The translations under genes were made by a program, and so were the position numbers. From positions 6,722,762-6,786,761 of the forward strand of contig NC_047064.1 of assembly GCF_902459465.1 (NCBI RefSeq): a stretch of DNA of 64,000 nucleotides, in the 5' to 3' direction. Position 1 is the first letter of the stretch; each line of letters starts with the position of its first letter. The notes beneath the pieces are model-generated. The model searched no databases. It saw nothing but the letters and a program-made list of their open reading frames with translations, and had not been told where the DNA came from. This document shows positions 35,801 to 47,054 of this stretch, one piece after another. The DNA is from Asterias rubens (Eukaryota; Echinodermata; Asteroidea; Forcipulatida; Asteriidae).

Positions 35801-36962
35801 CTAATTCTGAGGTCTCAAAATAAAATTCATGGAAAATTACTACATTACTTCAGAGGGAGCCGTTTCTTACAATGTTTATACTATCAACGGCTCCCCATTA
35901 CTCGTTACCAAGTAAGGTTTTATGCTAATAATTAGTTTGAGTAATTACCAATACATGTAGTGTCCACTGCCTTTAACTATGCCTAGGTAAAATAATATGT
36001 ATGCAGAGCTTTTGTTGAGTTATCAGACCACTTTATGTAGTACCTTGTAAGGGTTTTATAAGGTGCTGTTGTGCAATCTGCACAACCAACCATTCCAGAA
36101 ACATTTGGCAAACCCCCTCTCTTAATTCGATTCAATTTTATTTCCACAAACACATTTCCACAAATAATACAGAACTACATTGTAATGCCTGTAAGTATTA
36201 AATGCAAAATACAGAAAAAGAACAAACTAGGAGAAAGCACGTGGAGGCAATGCCCAAAATAAACCAGGGCGTGTAGCGGCTTGCCTTTACATAACAAAAT
36301 ACACAAGGGACATGTTGCCTTGGATTGGGCGAGTTTCTCTATGAAAAGCATTTGTAGTTAATTGTTACAAATTGAATATGGTTTATAGAAGGATGTTTAT
36401 AATGATCCACACAAATATGCCCTGAAATTGCGTGGTTTTCCTTTTACTCTGTAAATTATTTATTTATAGTTTAAGTTTCTTTCTACACACAGCTGTTGTT
36501 GGGCGTGAGATAGAGCTAAGCAGTGGATGTGTCATAGGCGCCTTCTGTCCAGTCACCAGTAACGAGACCTTGCCGGAGAACACGGTCATCTATGGTGAGA
36601 AGTGTGTCCGAAGGGTACAAGCTGAGCGGCCACAGGTGAGGAGAATTAAAACTTGATCTTATTAGTTTTGGTTTTTCTGTTAACACTGTAAACTTAGTAC
36701 TTTCCCGGGCTCTGTGAATAAAATCACAGGCATATTATTGGTGTGTGATTCAAACCCACACAACCTGTGCAAATTTAGAGCTGTGTCTTACCAACTAGAC
36801 CACCAAGCTTGCCCAGTAGCTAGAGGCAAAGTAAAAAGATTAAACTTTTATTTTTCTTCTCTCGAACAGGCTCAGACGCTCCAACTCGATTTCCTGATGA
36901 AAATCTTGCCAAACTACCACCATCTTAAGAAATCGACTCGACCAAAGAATCCGGAGAAGTGA
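32825..36962 (+). CDS. DCTN6: Dynactin subunit 6 (p27), complete, seven exons
   Basis: Pointed-end subunit of dynactin, the dynein cofactor; it folds as a left-handed beta-helix of hexapeptide repeats and pairs with DCTN5 (p25). Exons: 32825-32850, 33438-33502, 34275-34380, 34865-34944, 35511-35558, 36493-36635 and 36870-36962, in frame throughout, giving 186 residues against about 190 in human. Seen: [107 protein letters not shown]; and the conserved tail [20 protein letters not shown]. Intron 4 is U12-type. Introns 3 and 5 each hold a family A MITE. The start lies within a TISU element, so a short 5' UTR is expected. Confidence 0.96.
33854..34120 (+). repeat. tRNA-derived SINE-like unit
   Basis: ggtttagccaagtggttaat carries an A box (TAGCCAAGTGG), followed by agagcaccgaattcaacc, gtcccagtcatgaccctt, aagcaagacacattaacc and cttcggatgggatg. 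This is the layout of tRNA-derived SINEs. Intron 2 of DCTN6. Confidence 0.6.
34483..34828 (-). repeat. MITE family A copy (orientation 2, 5' end lost)
   Basis: Begins inside the family at ttagcataaaaacttacttt and ends with caaaggtgtctagtgccttt. Intron 3 of DCTN6. Confidence 0.75.
34945..35510 (+). other. U12-type GT-AG intron (DCTN6 intron 4)
   Basis: The donor is GTATCCTTTA, a perfect minor-class 5' site. The branch motif TTCCTTGAC at 35483-35491 is a perfect TTCCTTRAC, with its A about 20 nt before the AG. Splicing gives [19 protein letters not shown], which keeps the length of the DCTN6 beta-helix turn. Confidence 0.92.
35604..35976 (+). repeat. MITE family A copy (orientation 1)
   Basis: Starts cgacactggacactattggt and ends tagtgtccactgcctttaa. 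The internal palindrome is present. Intron 5 of DCTN6. Confidence 0.85.
36700..36835 (-). repeat. SINE-like tRNA-derived repeat
   Basis: Plus-strand phrases gattcaaacccacacaacct, tgtcttaccaactagaccac and agctagaggca are a reversed tRNA-like head (B box, then A-box region). The same order occurs near 45.8, 47.3 and 48.8-49.6 kb. Intron 6 of DCTN6. Confidence 0.5.
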
Positions 36963-37216
36963 AAAGCCAAAAGAATAAGAGATCGTTGAGGAGTGTCGGG
37001 AGTACAGAAAGAGAGATTTAAAGGTGGACCACTCTTTGAAAACTTCCGTTCATGTTATTTATTTCGTTTGGAGTTCCTTTTGAATTTTATTTTTTTCTTG
37101 CATTTTCGCTTTTTCGTACGGAAATGTTGGTCATTTTTTTTCGCAGTGCATTATGGACAAGTTTACTTCTCTTTTGTCGCCATAAACTGTTTTGAAAGCT
37201 GAGGAAAAGTGAAACG

Positions 37217-37324
37217 ATCCACTATGTGTGGATGAAATGATCCACCACGCGTGGATGTAAGATCCACTACGTGTGGATGAAAAGATCCACTACGAGTGGA
37301 TGAATTAATCCACTCTGCGTCGAT
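37217..37324 (+). repeat. Hairpin array: four perfect and one broken ATCCAC-5-GTGGAT stem-loops
   Basis: Stem-loops at 37217-37233, 37240-37256, 37262-37278 and 37285-37301 each have a 6-bp stem and a 5-nt loop that varies (tatgt, cacgc, tacgt, tacga). A fifth at 37308-37324 has one stem mismatch. Spacing is 22-23 bp. The array starts 255 nt after the DCTN6 stop codon, probably within its 3' UTR. Confidence 0.8.
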
Positions 37325-37378
37325 CAATGTCTTGATTGAAGTACCATCAAATGCTTGAGGGCCGAGGACATTTGTTTA

Positions 37379-37835
37379 GAATCCACTCTGTGCTGATGAA
37401 CGCATTGATAATGCACAGTATTATACTTTGTGGATTAATCCACTGTATGCTGATCAACTTGCACATCAACGAGATCTAGTAAATGGTTAATTAGCTGCTT
37501 GAATTGCTGAAGACGTGTGTTTAAATCCACTTTGTTCAGATCGACATGCCGATTAGTGAGGACGAACTGATTACCGCGTTGATAATGCACGATAAATACT
37601 TGACATTTGTGGACTAATCCATAGTATGCAGATCAACACGATTATCAACGCGCTCACAAACTAAAAACAGGCACCAAAATGAGAGCGGAGAAAGTATGTG
37701 TAGAATCCACATTGTGCTGATCAACATGCTGCTGAGTAACCAACAATCTGATCTACGCGTTGATAATGCACTATAAATACTTGACTTACGTTGTGGATTA
37801 ATCCACTGTGTGCTGATTGACACGATTATTGCTAT
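37379..37835 (+). repeat. Longer tandem repeat downstream of DCTN6, about 145-180 bp x 3
   Basis: Units starting near 37379, 37523 and 37703 repeat aatccac..tgtgctgatcaac, gcgttgataatgcac.ata, actt..ttgtggattaatccac and tgctgat. The ATCCAC/GTGGAT words of the hairpin array occur here too. Confidence 0.65.
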
Positions 37836-38531
37836 AAATGCTTGTAGCTGTTTACATGTAGACCTGTTAAGGCTGTCACCGTGTCTTGTTTCAAGAAGAC
37901 ATGTTAAAGATAAATATGGAGTTAGTCAATGTATCATAAGCACCAGACTGTTAAACAGCAAAGATGTACGGCATGTAGTTTCTTTTAACGATGGTAAACA
38001 AAATTGTGCAATTAACCCAGATTTGGGCCTCATTCTGCTTGTGCTAAAAATATCTTTGGTGCATTAATTATGAGGGAACCTTTTTTTTTTTCTTCTTAAG
38101 TAGAGTGGTTTTCCTGCAAGTTGCAGTGGATCCATGATGATCATGATGAACTTTCTTTTAAATGTAGACAAATTCATTCAGCAAATTGTTTTTTGTGTTC
38201 CCCTTGAAGCCAGCATCATTACAGTTAGGCGGGGGGACATTTTACGCAGCAGACCCCCCAAAAAAATTCTCCCGTTGATATGTAAAGAAAAATTTATGTA
38301 ATTGAAATGGGTTAATATGTAAAATACCTTGTCGAACAATTGTGAGTTTTGGAAGGAAATGCTTGGTTTTCGCATGGGTTGTCACTAATTTTAAGGGTCA
38401 AGTGGGACTGAAATAATTATTTTGGAATTAGACAATTAGAAAACTGCGCATTGGCGGTGATGGGTTGCTTAGAGTATGGGAAAACGAAAACAAAAAATAC
38501 AGCAGTGGGATTTATTGATTTTTTTTTAAAG

Positions 38532-38537
38532 AATAAA
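38532..38537 (+). terminator. Candidate DCTN6 polyadenylation signal
   Basis: The first clear AATAAA I see downstream of the DCTN6 stop, about 1.57 kb away. If used, the hairpin array would be in the 3' UTR. Non-canonical signals nearer the stop are equally possible. Confidence 0.25.
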
Positions 38538-38746
38538 ATGGAAGAGTCAATTGACAGTCTAGTGTACTAGCTTTTAGAATAAAAAAATATTTCTTTAAAA
38601 AGAGCAAATATTAAAACAACCACTGAACCTGAAAGCTTTTATAATTTGTTGCTTTATAATTAGTTGTTTTACCCTAACTTTGTTCCAGTTTTGCAAGCAA
38701 ACTAAACATCTTCAGTACACAAGGAACCAAAGACAATAAAAAAACT

Positions 38747-38967
38747 TAAACGGAAGGTACACGTTAGCTAGAAGTCGTTTATTCTTATCTGAAAGCACAC
38801 AATTTCGTCCAACAAGGGTGTTTTTTTCTTTCATCATTTTCTCGCAACTTCGATGACCAATTGAGCCCAAATTTTCACAGGCTTGTTATTGTATGGTTAT
38901 GATGGGATACACCAAGTGAGAAGACTGGTCTTTGACAATTACCAAACGTGTACCTTCCCTTTAAAGG
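38747..38967 (-). repeat. Short MITE related to family A
   Basis: Ends ttaaacggaaggtacacgtt and aacgtgtaccttccctttaa are inverted. The interior matches the right half of family A (gaaagcacacaatttcgt, gaccaattgagc, agtgagaagactggtctttg). A deletion derivative with altered ends. Confidence 0.7.
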
Positions 38968-39395
38968 TTGACAAGAACTAATCTATGACCATACCTTTAA
39001 GAGAGAATCGTGATTGTTTGAATCATGGTTAAACCACGCAACCCACTCTTGGGGGCCAAACATACCAGTCTTATCTAAGTCAAAACATTGACTTGTTTTG
39101 AGTAACTTTAGACTGAAAGAATTGGATTAACCTGGGTGGGGTGGGAAGGAGGTCAAAGGTTATGGGTATTATTCTTGTTAAATCTGATGATCATCTGTCG
39201 GTGAAGTATTGAAAAATAATCAATATATTGGATAGGAAAAACTATAAATAAATAGTAAACTTGCGGGTAAAACTTTGAGTAAATCTCTTTTGAAGGAGTG
39301 GTGGCTCTGAAAAGAGCCGGTTTGGTCTTGACATTTCGCACAGTATACTCTGCTCGTCTTCAAGAGAATGCTGGACTACTGGTGGTGGTAGAGCT

Positions 39396-39739
39396 TAAAG
39401 ACACTGGACACTCTTGGTTATTGTCAAAGACTGGTCAGTCTTCTCAATTGGTGTACTTCAACATATGCATGAAAAAACAAACATGTACAAATTTTAACTC
39501 AATAGGTCCTTGAAGTTGCGAGACGGTAATGAAAGAACAAAACACCTCAAAATCTAGTTCTGAGGTATCTAAATTAAATTTGTGGAAAATTACTTCTTTC
39601 TCGAAAACTATGTTACTTCAGAGGGAGCCGTTTCTCTCAACGTTGTATACTATCGACATCTCTCCTTTGCTTGTTACCAAGTAAGTTTTAATACTACAAA
39701 TTATTTTGAGCAATTACCAATAGTGTCCACTGCCTTTAA
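39396..39739 (+). repeat. MITE family A copy (orientation 1)
   Basis: Starts ttaaagacactggacactct and ends caatagtgtccactgccttt. The left arm of the internal palindrome is deleted. Confidence 0.8.
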
Positions 39740-39899
39740 GTATCGCTGAACTCTGATGGGATGCACATTTGGGCGGGAAGGATCCAAACTGTTCTTGACC
39801 GGTGAAGTGTGTAATAAATCGAAGGATCTGTATCATTTTGCAAGTCACTGAATAATATTGTTGTCTTTGGGTAAGAGGCAGTAGAGGTAGGAACAATTT

Positions 39900-40115
39900 T
39901 TTAAGGCACTGGACACTACTGATTATTGTTAGCATAAAAAATTACTTGGCAACAAACAAAAAAGGGCTGTTGATAAACATTGTGAGAAACAGCTCACTCT
40001 GAAGTGACATAGTTTTTTAAAAAGAGTTAATTCCTCACTCAAATAATTTGAATCTGATAAAAGACTTTTAGCCTGAAGCTGTTTTTTAGACATTGAAAGC
40101 ACACACAATTGTGCA
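39900..40115 (-). repeat. MITE family A copy (orientation 2, truncated)
   Basis: Starts ttaaggcactggacactact, follows the family through cacacaattgtgca, then stops near 40115. Confidence 0.7.
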
Positions 40116-41472
40116 AAAAAAGCTTTCATTGTGTTTAATTGTAAGGTTAAAACAAATAATAAAATAAGAGTTGCTCAAACTGGGATATGATAAGAGCCTT
40201 TCCTCTCCCCCATCAAACCCCTCCATCATCTCCTTCAGCGGCTCTCTTTTTTCTCCCTTTTTTCAGGGGGATAACATGTCATGGTCATTTCACACAATCT
40301 TACATTAATAACTCTTTCTCAATAATCTAAGCCACACCCACAAATGGGGTTACTCTCAGTGACCCACATTTTACAATCACGATGAAAACTCACGGGTAAT
40401 GCACAATATTCTGAACACAGGAACTGTAGATTTGTCTTTTTCCTTTCAAGATGAATGCATTGCTCTTCCACCAAGTCAGTACCTTAATTTCAAGATATTT
40501 GTATCTTGCCTTGTTGCCATGGTAACTTCTCCATCCTTAATGGGCCACTGCATCTGTTTTTTACGCATCGTACTCATACACAGTCAATAGAGCATGTAAT
40601 TACTGAGAAAGTTTGGTGAGATGTGGTGTAACAGCAGTTGCAGCAAATATCAGAAAATAAAAGAAGATTTTTTAACCTTAAAGCTTACATGGTGGAAGTA
40701 ACTTAATTGCACTCTACACATGATTGGTTTACAGTGGCAAGTGTTCATTAACTATTTCAGTGACAGCAGTTCTTGGGTTTTCCTTCATAAAGTGCAAATT
40801 TTTTATTTAAGGTATTCAAAATTCTGTGAAAACTAAAATATGAAACTCTTACTTACCAAACAGAAATGTATCTCGCTAATTTGTGTTGTCCTGTGTGAGG
40901 TTTTGAAGTAGAGCGTGTATGCTTCCTTGGGGGCTGCCATTTTTTCAAAGTGTTTCATACAAAAACAAATGTCAGATGGAATTGTGTTTGAGTCCCACTC
41001 TCTAAAACCAGATTCCATTGAAGGGAGTTGGCTGCAGTACTGTAAGTTTTAAATGTCATTATGGAGCATGGTGTTTAAAGAGTGAAGTGGTCTTGTTGAC
41101 AAACTTGGCTGTGTTGAATCCTGGAAAAACTTTCTAGCAGCCGTGCCATGTATAGAGAGATTTACATGAGGAGTATCACCTTGTAATGGATGAGCTGTAA
41201 TGGATGAGCTCATGAACCGGGAGCTAATGAAGTGTTTGTAAAAAAAAATTAAAGAGATGTGTGACATGTCTAGAAAAAAAATTTGAGAATTTGGTTTATA
41301 AAACTCAAAGTTGTGTTTTCATATATGCCAATGGCTGTTGTGCAGACAAACGGTGAGCTGGTTCTGAAGTTGAGTCCACATTAGATGAATTCAAGGATGC
41401 CAATCTTGAGCCAGAGATTTGTTTTGAGTCCTCCAGACTTGGGGTGAGCGGCTATAAAGTCATTTTCATAAA
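40116..41472. other. Intergenic stretch
   Basis: No feature I can support; short unrecognised frames only. Confidence 0.4.
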
Positions 41473-41800
41473 AAGGCACTGGACTCCTTTGGTTATTGTC
41501 AAAAACCAGTATTTTCACTTGAATGGTGTATCCAAACAATATGCATAAATTAGGAAACCTGTGGAATTTTGACTCAATTGTTTGTCTAAGTTGCAAGAGA
41601 TTAATGAAAGAAAACACCCTTGTCTCTAAATTTTTGAGTGAGAAATTAAACCTCTTTCTCAAATTCACTTTATTTCAGAGGGAGCCGTTTCTCACAATAG
41701 TTTATACTACCAACAGCTCTCCATTGCTTGTTACCAATTAAGGTTTTTATGCTAACAATTATTTTGAGCAATTTCATAAATAACCAATAGATTCCAGTTC
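41473..41800 (+). repeat. MITE family A copy (orientation 1, diverged)
   Basis: Starts aaaggcactggactcctttg and ends aataaccaatagattccagt. The internal palindrome is lost. Confidence 0.7.
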
Positions 41801-42147
41801 CTACCAGTCAAAGGGATTTATATGGTCCATGCCGAATGAATATCAGAGTGCTTTTATTGAATAGCGCCCTCTTGTGGTGATTTTGTGAAGTTGCACACAA
41901 GGATTCCACTCATAGAATTGTCTGAGAAAAGATTTTGTCTACAGAATGTGTCTGTGGCTGTCAAAGGAGCTGACAGCGACTTGATATTTTTTTTGAAGGT
42001 TTAGGGGGTTTCCCAAATGTGTAACTTTTTGACATTGCCTTCTCTGTTTTTCCACAGAGATCGCCCTCTTTTGGTTTCACTAATATATTACTTGTTGTTA
42101 TAATTACTACCTTGAAAGTCTTTTGTGTTTCTAACCTATTGTGGGTA

Positions 42148-42528
42148 AAGGCCCCGGACATGTTTGGTAATTGTCAAAGACCAGTATTCTCACTGGGTGT
42201 ATCCCAACGTGTGCATAAAATAATAAATCTGTGAACATTTGGACACAGTTGGTCATCAAAGATGCAATGAGAACAAAGAAAGAAAAAAAAAAACACCCTT
42301 GCTGCACAAATTTGTGTGTTTTCAGATGCCCAATAAAAGGCTTTGACCTGACGTCTTTTAATATTTGAGTTTGAAAATACCTCTTTCTCAAAAAACTATG
42401 TTACTTCGAAGGGAGCTGTTCTCACAATGTTTTATACTACCCAACAACTATCTTTTACTTGTAACCAAGTAAGTTTTTATACTAACAATTATTTTGAGTA
42501 ATTACCAAAAGTGTCCAGTGCCTTTAAA
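42148..42528 (+). repeat. MITE family A copy (orientation 1)
   Basis: Starts aaaggccccggacatgtttg and ends accaaaagtgtccagtgcctttaa. Confidence 0.8.
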
Positions 42529-42683
42529 TCAGCCCCTCCCCACCCCCTTCCTTGTTCATCCCTTGACTTTCTGCCACTTTTTTTTTCATTTGAATCCACT
42601 TGACTTCTTCTGTGGCACCAATATTCCTAGGTGTGTTGTGTTGTCAGTTGTGTTTTCATTTGGCCTCTGAGAAAGAGTTAGTG

Positions 42684-43561
42684 TTGGTGCAAGGCGTTTC
42701 TTGTTTTACTTTCACGCACACCGCGGCCAATTCACCAACAGCACCCGCACCGACTCACCTGACTTTGTCCACACAACGCCCCGCAACAGCGCTCGGACCG
42801 ACTCACCTGACTTTGTCCACACAACGCCCCGCAACAGCGCTCGGACCGACTCACCTGACTTAGTCCACACAACGCCCCGCAACAGCGCTCGGACCGACTC
42901 ACCTGACTTTGTCCACACAACGCCCCGCAACAGCGCTCGGACCGACTCACCTGACTTTGTCCACACAACGCCCCGCAACAGCGCTCGGACCGACTCACCT
43001 GACTTTGTCCACACAACGCCCCGCAACAGCGCTCGGACCGACTCACCTGACTTAGTCCACACAACGCCCCGCAACAGCGCTCGGACCGACTCACCTGACT
43101 TAGTCCACACAACGCCCCGCAACAGCGCTCGGACCGACTCACCTGACTTAGTCCACACAACGCCCCGCAACAGCGCTCGGACCGACTCACCTGACTTAGT
43201 CCACACAACGCCCCGCAACAGCGCTCGGACCGACTCACCTGACTTAGTCCACACAACGCCCCGCAACAGCGCTCGGACCGACTCACCTGACTTAGTCCAC
43301 ACAACGCCCCGCAACAGCGCTCGGACCGACTCACCTGACTTAGTCCACACAACGCCCCGCAACAGCGCTCGGACCGACTCACCTGACTTAGTCCACACAA
43401 CGCCCCGCAACAGCGCTCGGACCGACTCACCTGACTTAGTCCACACAACGCCCCGCAACAGCGCTCGGACCGACTCACCTGACTTAGTCCACACAACGCC
43501 CCGCTGTTGGTGAATTGGTTGCGGTGTGCGTGAAAGGAAAACAAGAAACGTCTTGCACCAA
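42684..43561. mobile_element. TIR element whose interior is a 48-bp minisatellite
   Basis: Terminal inverted repeats of 58 bp at 42684-42741 and 43504-43561 differ at 4 positions. They begin ttggtgcaaggcgtttcttg on the left. Weak further complementarity extends outward (gaaagagttagtg against the reverse of gactaagaaag). Everything between the arms is the tandem array. No transposase. Confidence 0.8.
42751..43504 (+). repeat. 48-bp minisatellite, about 15.7 units
   Basis: Units begin cgactcacctgact and end cagcgctcggac. They are identical except for one base (gacttTgtcc or gacttAgtcc): units 1, 2, 4, 5 and 6 carry T; units 3 and 7-16 carry A. Because 48 is divisible by 3, frames stay open on both strands for about 260-270 codons. 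The plus frame repeats TDSPDFVHTTPRNSAR; this is almost certainly a by-product, not a gene. Confidence 0.95.
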
Positions 43562-44632
43562 GACTAAGAAAGACTCTGGTAGGCTAGGGTGGAAATGTCA
43601 GACCATTAAAGGGTTTAAGTTCCTTTTGAAGATCAATTTTTTTTGCCATGACAATGACATAAATCCCTGTGAACGAGGATGTATGTAAAATAATTTACCT
43701 GTAGACTAATCAGCTTCATTGGTCGCCAAGGTTTTAAAAAAAAAAGTGAGAATAATCACAGAGCAATGTTTTCAAAAGAGTCGTGTAAATCAATTGAACA
43801 TCCTTACATAATTTTCATAGATTTGTAGAGTCGACATTGCTCTGTTCCATTCTCATTCGTATAATAGCTGCACTATATATAAGGATGCAAGGAAGGAAGA
43901 TGCCTGAAGGGTTTGTCTAGTCAACACTGTAAGGTCAAATTGGCCTCTCAAGATAACCCCCCCCCCCCCCCAAATGGAAGTAAAATCAAAAGTTGTGTGC
44001 ATGTGTCAATCAGGGATGTGATTTCTACATTTGTTACCCTACCCCCCCCCCCATGAAAAAAAAGAAATAAAGAAAGAAGGGGGGGAAAAAGGAGAACAAA
44101 AAAATTGTCAAGATCTTTAAATGTTGTTATAATTAAGATTAAACTAACAAACTTGAAGATAAATCCATAGAAAGCCCAAGATTAAAGAGTAGGGCTTTTA
44201 AAACCAAAGATACAAGGCTTCACACTTTGCGCTCATGGTTCAGGTTATTATGTCAACAGCCTATCACAACCCTGATTATATGCATTGTTCATAGTACACC
44301 TTCCTGCCCAACACATCATTCATGGGAATGAGTTTTCACTCCTCACTCCTCGACTCCCCACGCCATTTATGTATCTCACCCGCTGTCTTTATCGTGACAA
44401 TATCAAGATTCAAAACTGCTTGAGTTTTTATAATTTCCCCTGAAGTTGCACATCACCTGTGACACTAGCCTTGTGTGACAAGTTGTTAATTGTTTGTCGC
44501 GATGATAGCGTAACAGCTCTCACGCGACTATACACTCATGAGCAGCAAGGCTGACTGTTCTCTGCTGTTCTTGCAAGACTCCTGTTTTCTTGATACTGTT
44601 GCTCCTGAGGTCAGACTTTTACTCTTGAGAGT
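43562..44632. other. Intergenic stretch with C and purine runs
   Basis: No gene recognised. C runs lie near 43960 and 44044, and a purine-rich run near 44058-44100. Confidence 0.4.
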
Positions 44633-44767
44633 AAGGTCGTACGTCCAAAACAGCGGCTTCGTCTACAGCTGCAGCTAGATCACGCTTGTTTGCCTATTCT
44701 TCAACACTGGCAGCCGCGCTGATCTAGCCAAAGCTGTAGCCGAAGTCGCTGCTTCGGACACAGTCTT
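44633..44767. mobile_element. MITE, second copy of the AGGCCGTGTCCGAA family
   Basis: Left aaggtcgtacgtccaaaaca and right tgcttcggacacagtctt are imperfect inverses. The inner arms gtctacagctgcagctagatc and gatctagccaaagctgtag match the copy at 32520-32649. Confidence 0.7.
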
Positions 44768-45744
44768 GGGCTAGTCAAGGAGGGGGAGCTATCATCTTGT
44801 CAAACATTTTGTCCACAAAGTAGCTCTGACACCGGTTTTGTTGTTTGTGTTTGAAAAAAAAACAGACCATTGGAATGAACAACTACCAACTGATATCTGA
44901 AAATGTAGTGTGTTTTGGTTTTTTGTTTTGTGCGTCTTGTTTTCACAAATTGTGAATTTTGTCCAGAGATTAGTTGCATTTTTACTTTCTACAGCTATTT
45001 TATTTGTTTTGTGATTTGACAAATTTCAACAATATAATCTGTTTGTTTTGGGATTGGGTATTTCACAATTTATTCAACATCTATTTTTAGTTTTGGGAAA
45101 AGGAACAGACTGTTAGATGATTTTTTTTTAGTTTGAATTCAAAAACAATATCGTGTTTCCGATTCTCGATTCAATGTTTAAAAAACAAAAAACATGAAAT
45201 GCTCTATCAAGTTTCTAGAACTCCAAGAAGTTTAATACAGGTCACAGATAACGCTGCAGGGCGAAGAGAAAAATTGTTGTGTTCCACAAATATTTGGACT
45301 CCACTTGTTTTGTCTAAATGTTAGCAACTGGAGCACAATTGTTTTGACAAATTCTATGACCTGGGGACTGGGGAGTTTATTTAACTTCTTATCATTTGTT
45401 TTTTAAATAAGATTTTTGTGTCCCTGGTAAGAGAGAAGTGGGGGGGGGGAGGGGATGATCCAGTTTTAGATGTTAAATTCCAAGTTTTTAGATGTCTATT
45501 TTTTTAAAGTGTACTTTAGCTGGTTTTCAATGAACACCCTTACACCCAAGAAATTAGTGCATAGATTTACAGGCAAGATTCTTTCTACTTTAATCTGATT
45601 TCTGTTTTTCTTTGATTGTTTTTTTTCCCCCTTTAGATAAAACAGCCAAATTGTTATGAATTAGCCTGGAAAGTATTTAAAGACCTGTGCGAGGTGTACA
45701 TGTACATGTAGGTTATTACTCTATAAACGTGTCCTACTTTTTCC

Positions 45745-45870
45745 CAAGGACCAGGTTATTGTTACTGAGGTGGGATCCGATTCGGACACCTTTGCAATTT
45801 TAGAGCAGTTTCTTTAGACCACCGAGATTGCCTGGTAGGTAGCTATAGAGGCAGTTCGAATCCTATGTTT
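45745..45870 (-). repeat. SINE-like tRNA-derived repeat
   Basis: gaggtgggatccgattcgga, tttagaccaccgagattgcc and agaggcagttcgaatcctat occur in the same order as at 47230-47410. Confidence 0.5.
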
Positions 45871-46197
45871 CAAAAATGGTTACACACCTATGCTCACAGT
45901 TTCTATTTTTGACATCCCAGTGGAGACATCTTTTGTTCTTTCCTCTGTCCATTTAGTTTTGGGAACCTCATGTAGTCTTTGTATGCAATAGCCCTTGTGG
46001 AGCACCCTCGTCCTTAGATTTGTGACTATGGTGACCTTTTCCTGTTTCTTATTTGTGCTTGGTCTCAGTAAAGTTATGAAATTAAATCACGCACAGGCCT
46101 GGAAATTCATCTTTGAGAGGGATGGCAAGCCTTTTTTATTTTGAATTATTATGGCACTTCTTTAAAGTCTATAGGAAACTTTTTTTTGTTTTGACAT

Positions 46198-46395
46198 AGG
46201 TCCGACACACTTGTGTTTTGACACACTTGTGTTCTGACACATCTCTTTTCTGACACACCTCTTTTCTGACACCCCTACTCTATGCTCCAACATTCCTATG
46301 CTCTGATATTCCTATGTTGTGACATTCCTATGTTCCGACACACATGTTTTGACACACGTTTGTTCTGACACTCCTATGTTTAGACACACCTAGAT
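46198..46395 (+). repeat. Degenerate 17-19 bp minisatellite
   Basis: About eleven units of the form ttctgacacacctatgt, varying as ttttgacacacttgtg, tctgacacccctac and tgacattcctatgt. Confidence 0.8.
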
Positions 46396-47054
46396 GTACA
46401 CCCCTGATGTACTTTCCGTATCCTAACTCTAGCCCTTACCCCCAACTCTAACCTAGTGGTAGATCATGAGGGGTTAAATGAACACAGAGTTGGCGGAATG
46501 AAGAGCAGTCACCCTGAAATATTACTTTTCAAACTAAACCCAGGCCCAAAACTATTTCCTTCTAGAAACAAAGTAGAAGAAGAAAAGAAAAAAATAAGGG
46601 GATAAAAAAAAAAAACTTAATATGTAACCAAGCAACATTGATCAGATTACTCTGTCATATATGCGTGCAACCACTTGTAATCAGACCCTGTGAAATATTT
46701 AGAGGGGTAAATATCAATATTGGTTTACCCTGTGGAGAATGTTTGTGGAAACAATGTTTGCACTCGGCACAAATTGAACTTCTAAAAACCGAACCCCAAT
46801 CTGTGCTTGTTATTGATAATAGGTCATGTGGGCTAACTTGTTCACATCTACAATTGACTTAGTGGAACAATTTCTTAGGTAAACTTGATTTGTGTTAACT
46901 AAATGGGCGTGAGTTAGTCAACTTCTTTGTATGCATTGATGTATTTATATATATTGGAGTTTGACAGTTTTCACAAGTTCAAGCCTTTTCTATTTTTGAT
47001 AGATGTTAACTTTGGATTTGGAATAAAGAATACTATAAATTTTGGTTTTACATC

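Noticed and set aside
37380..37410. Hammerhead ribozyme core (CTGATGA present)
   Set aside because: No GAAA after a helix II and no matching flanking stems.
42751..43504. CRISPR-like array
   Set aside because: The units are contiguous with no unique spacers, and the DNA is eukaryotic.
42701..43544. Long plus- and minus-strand open frames as a repeat-protein gene
   Set aside because: They are a forced result of a stop-free 48-bp tandem unit inside a TIR element. Frames are open on both strands, and no start context, splice context or non-repeat domain supports a gene.
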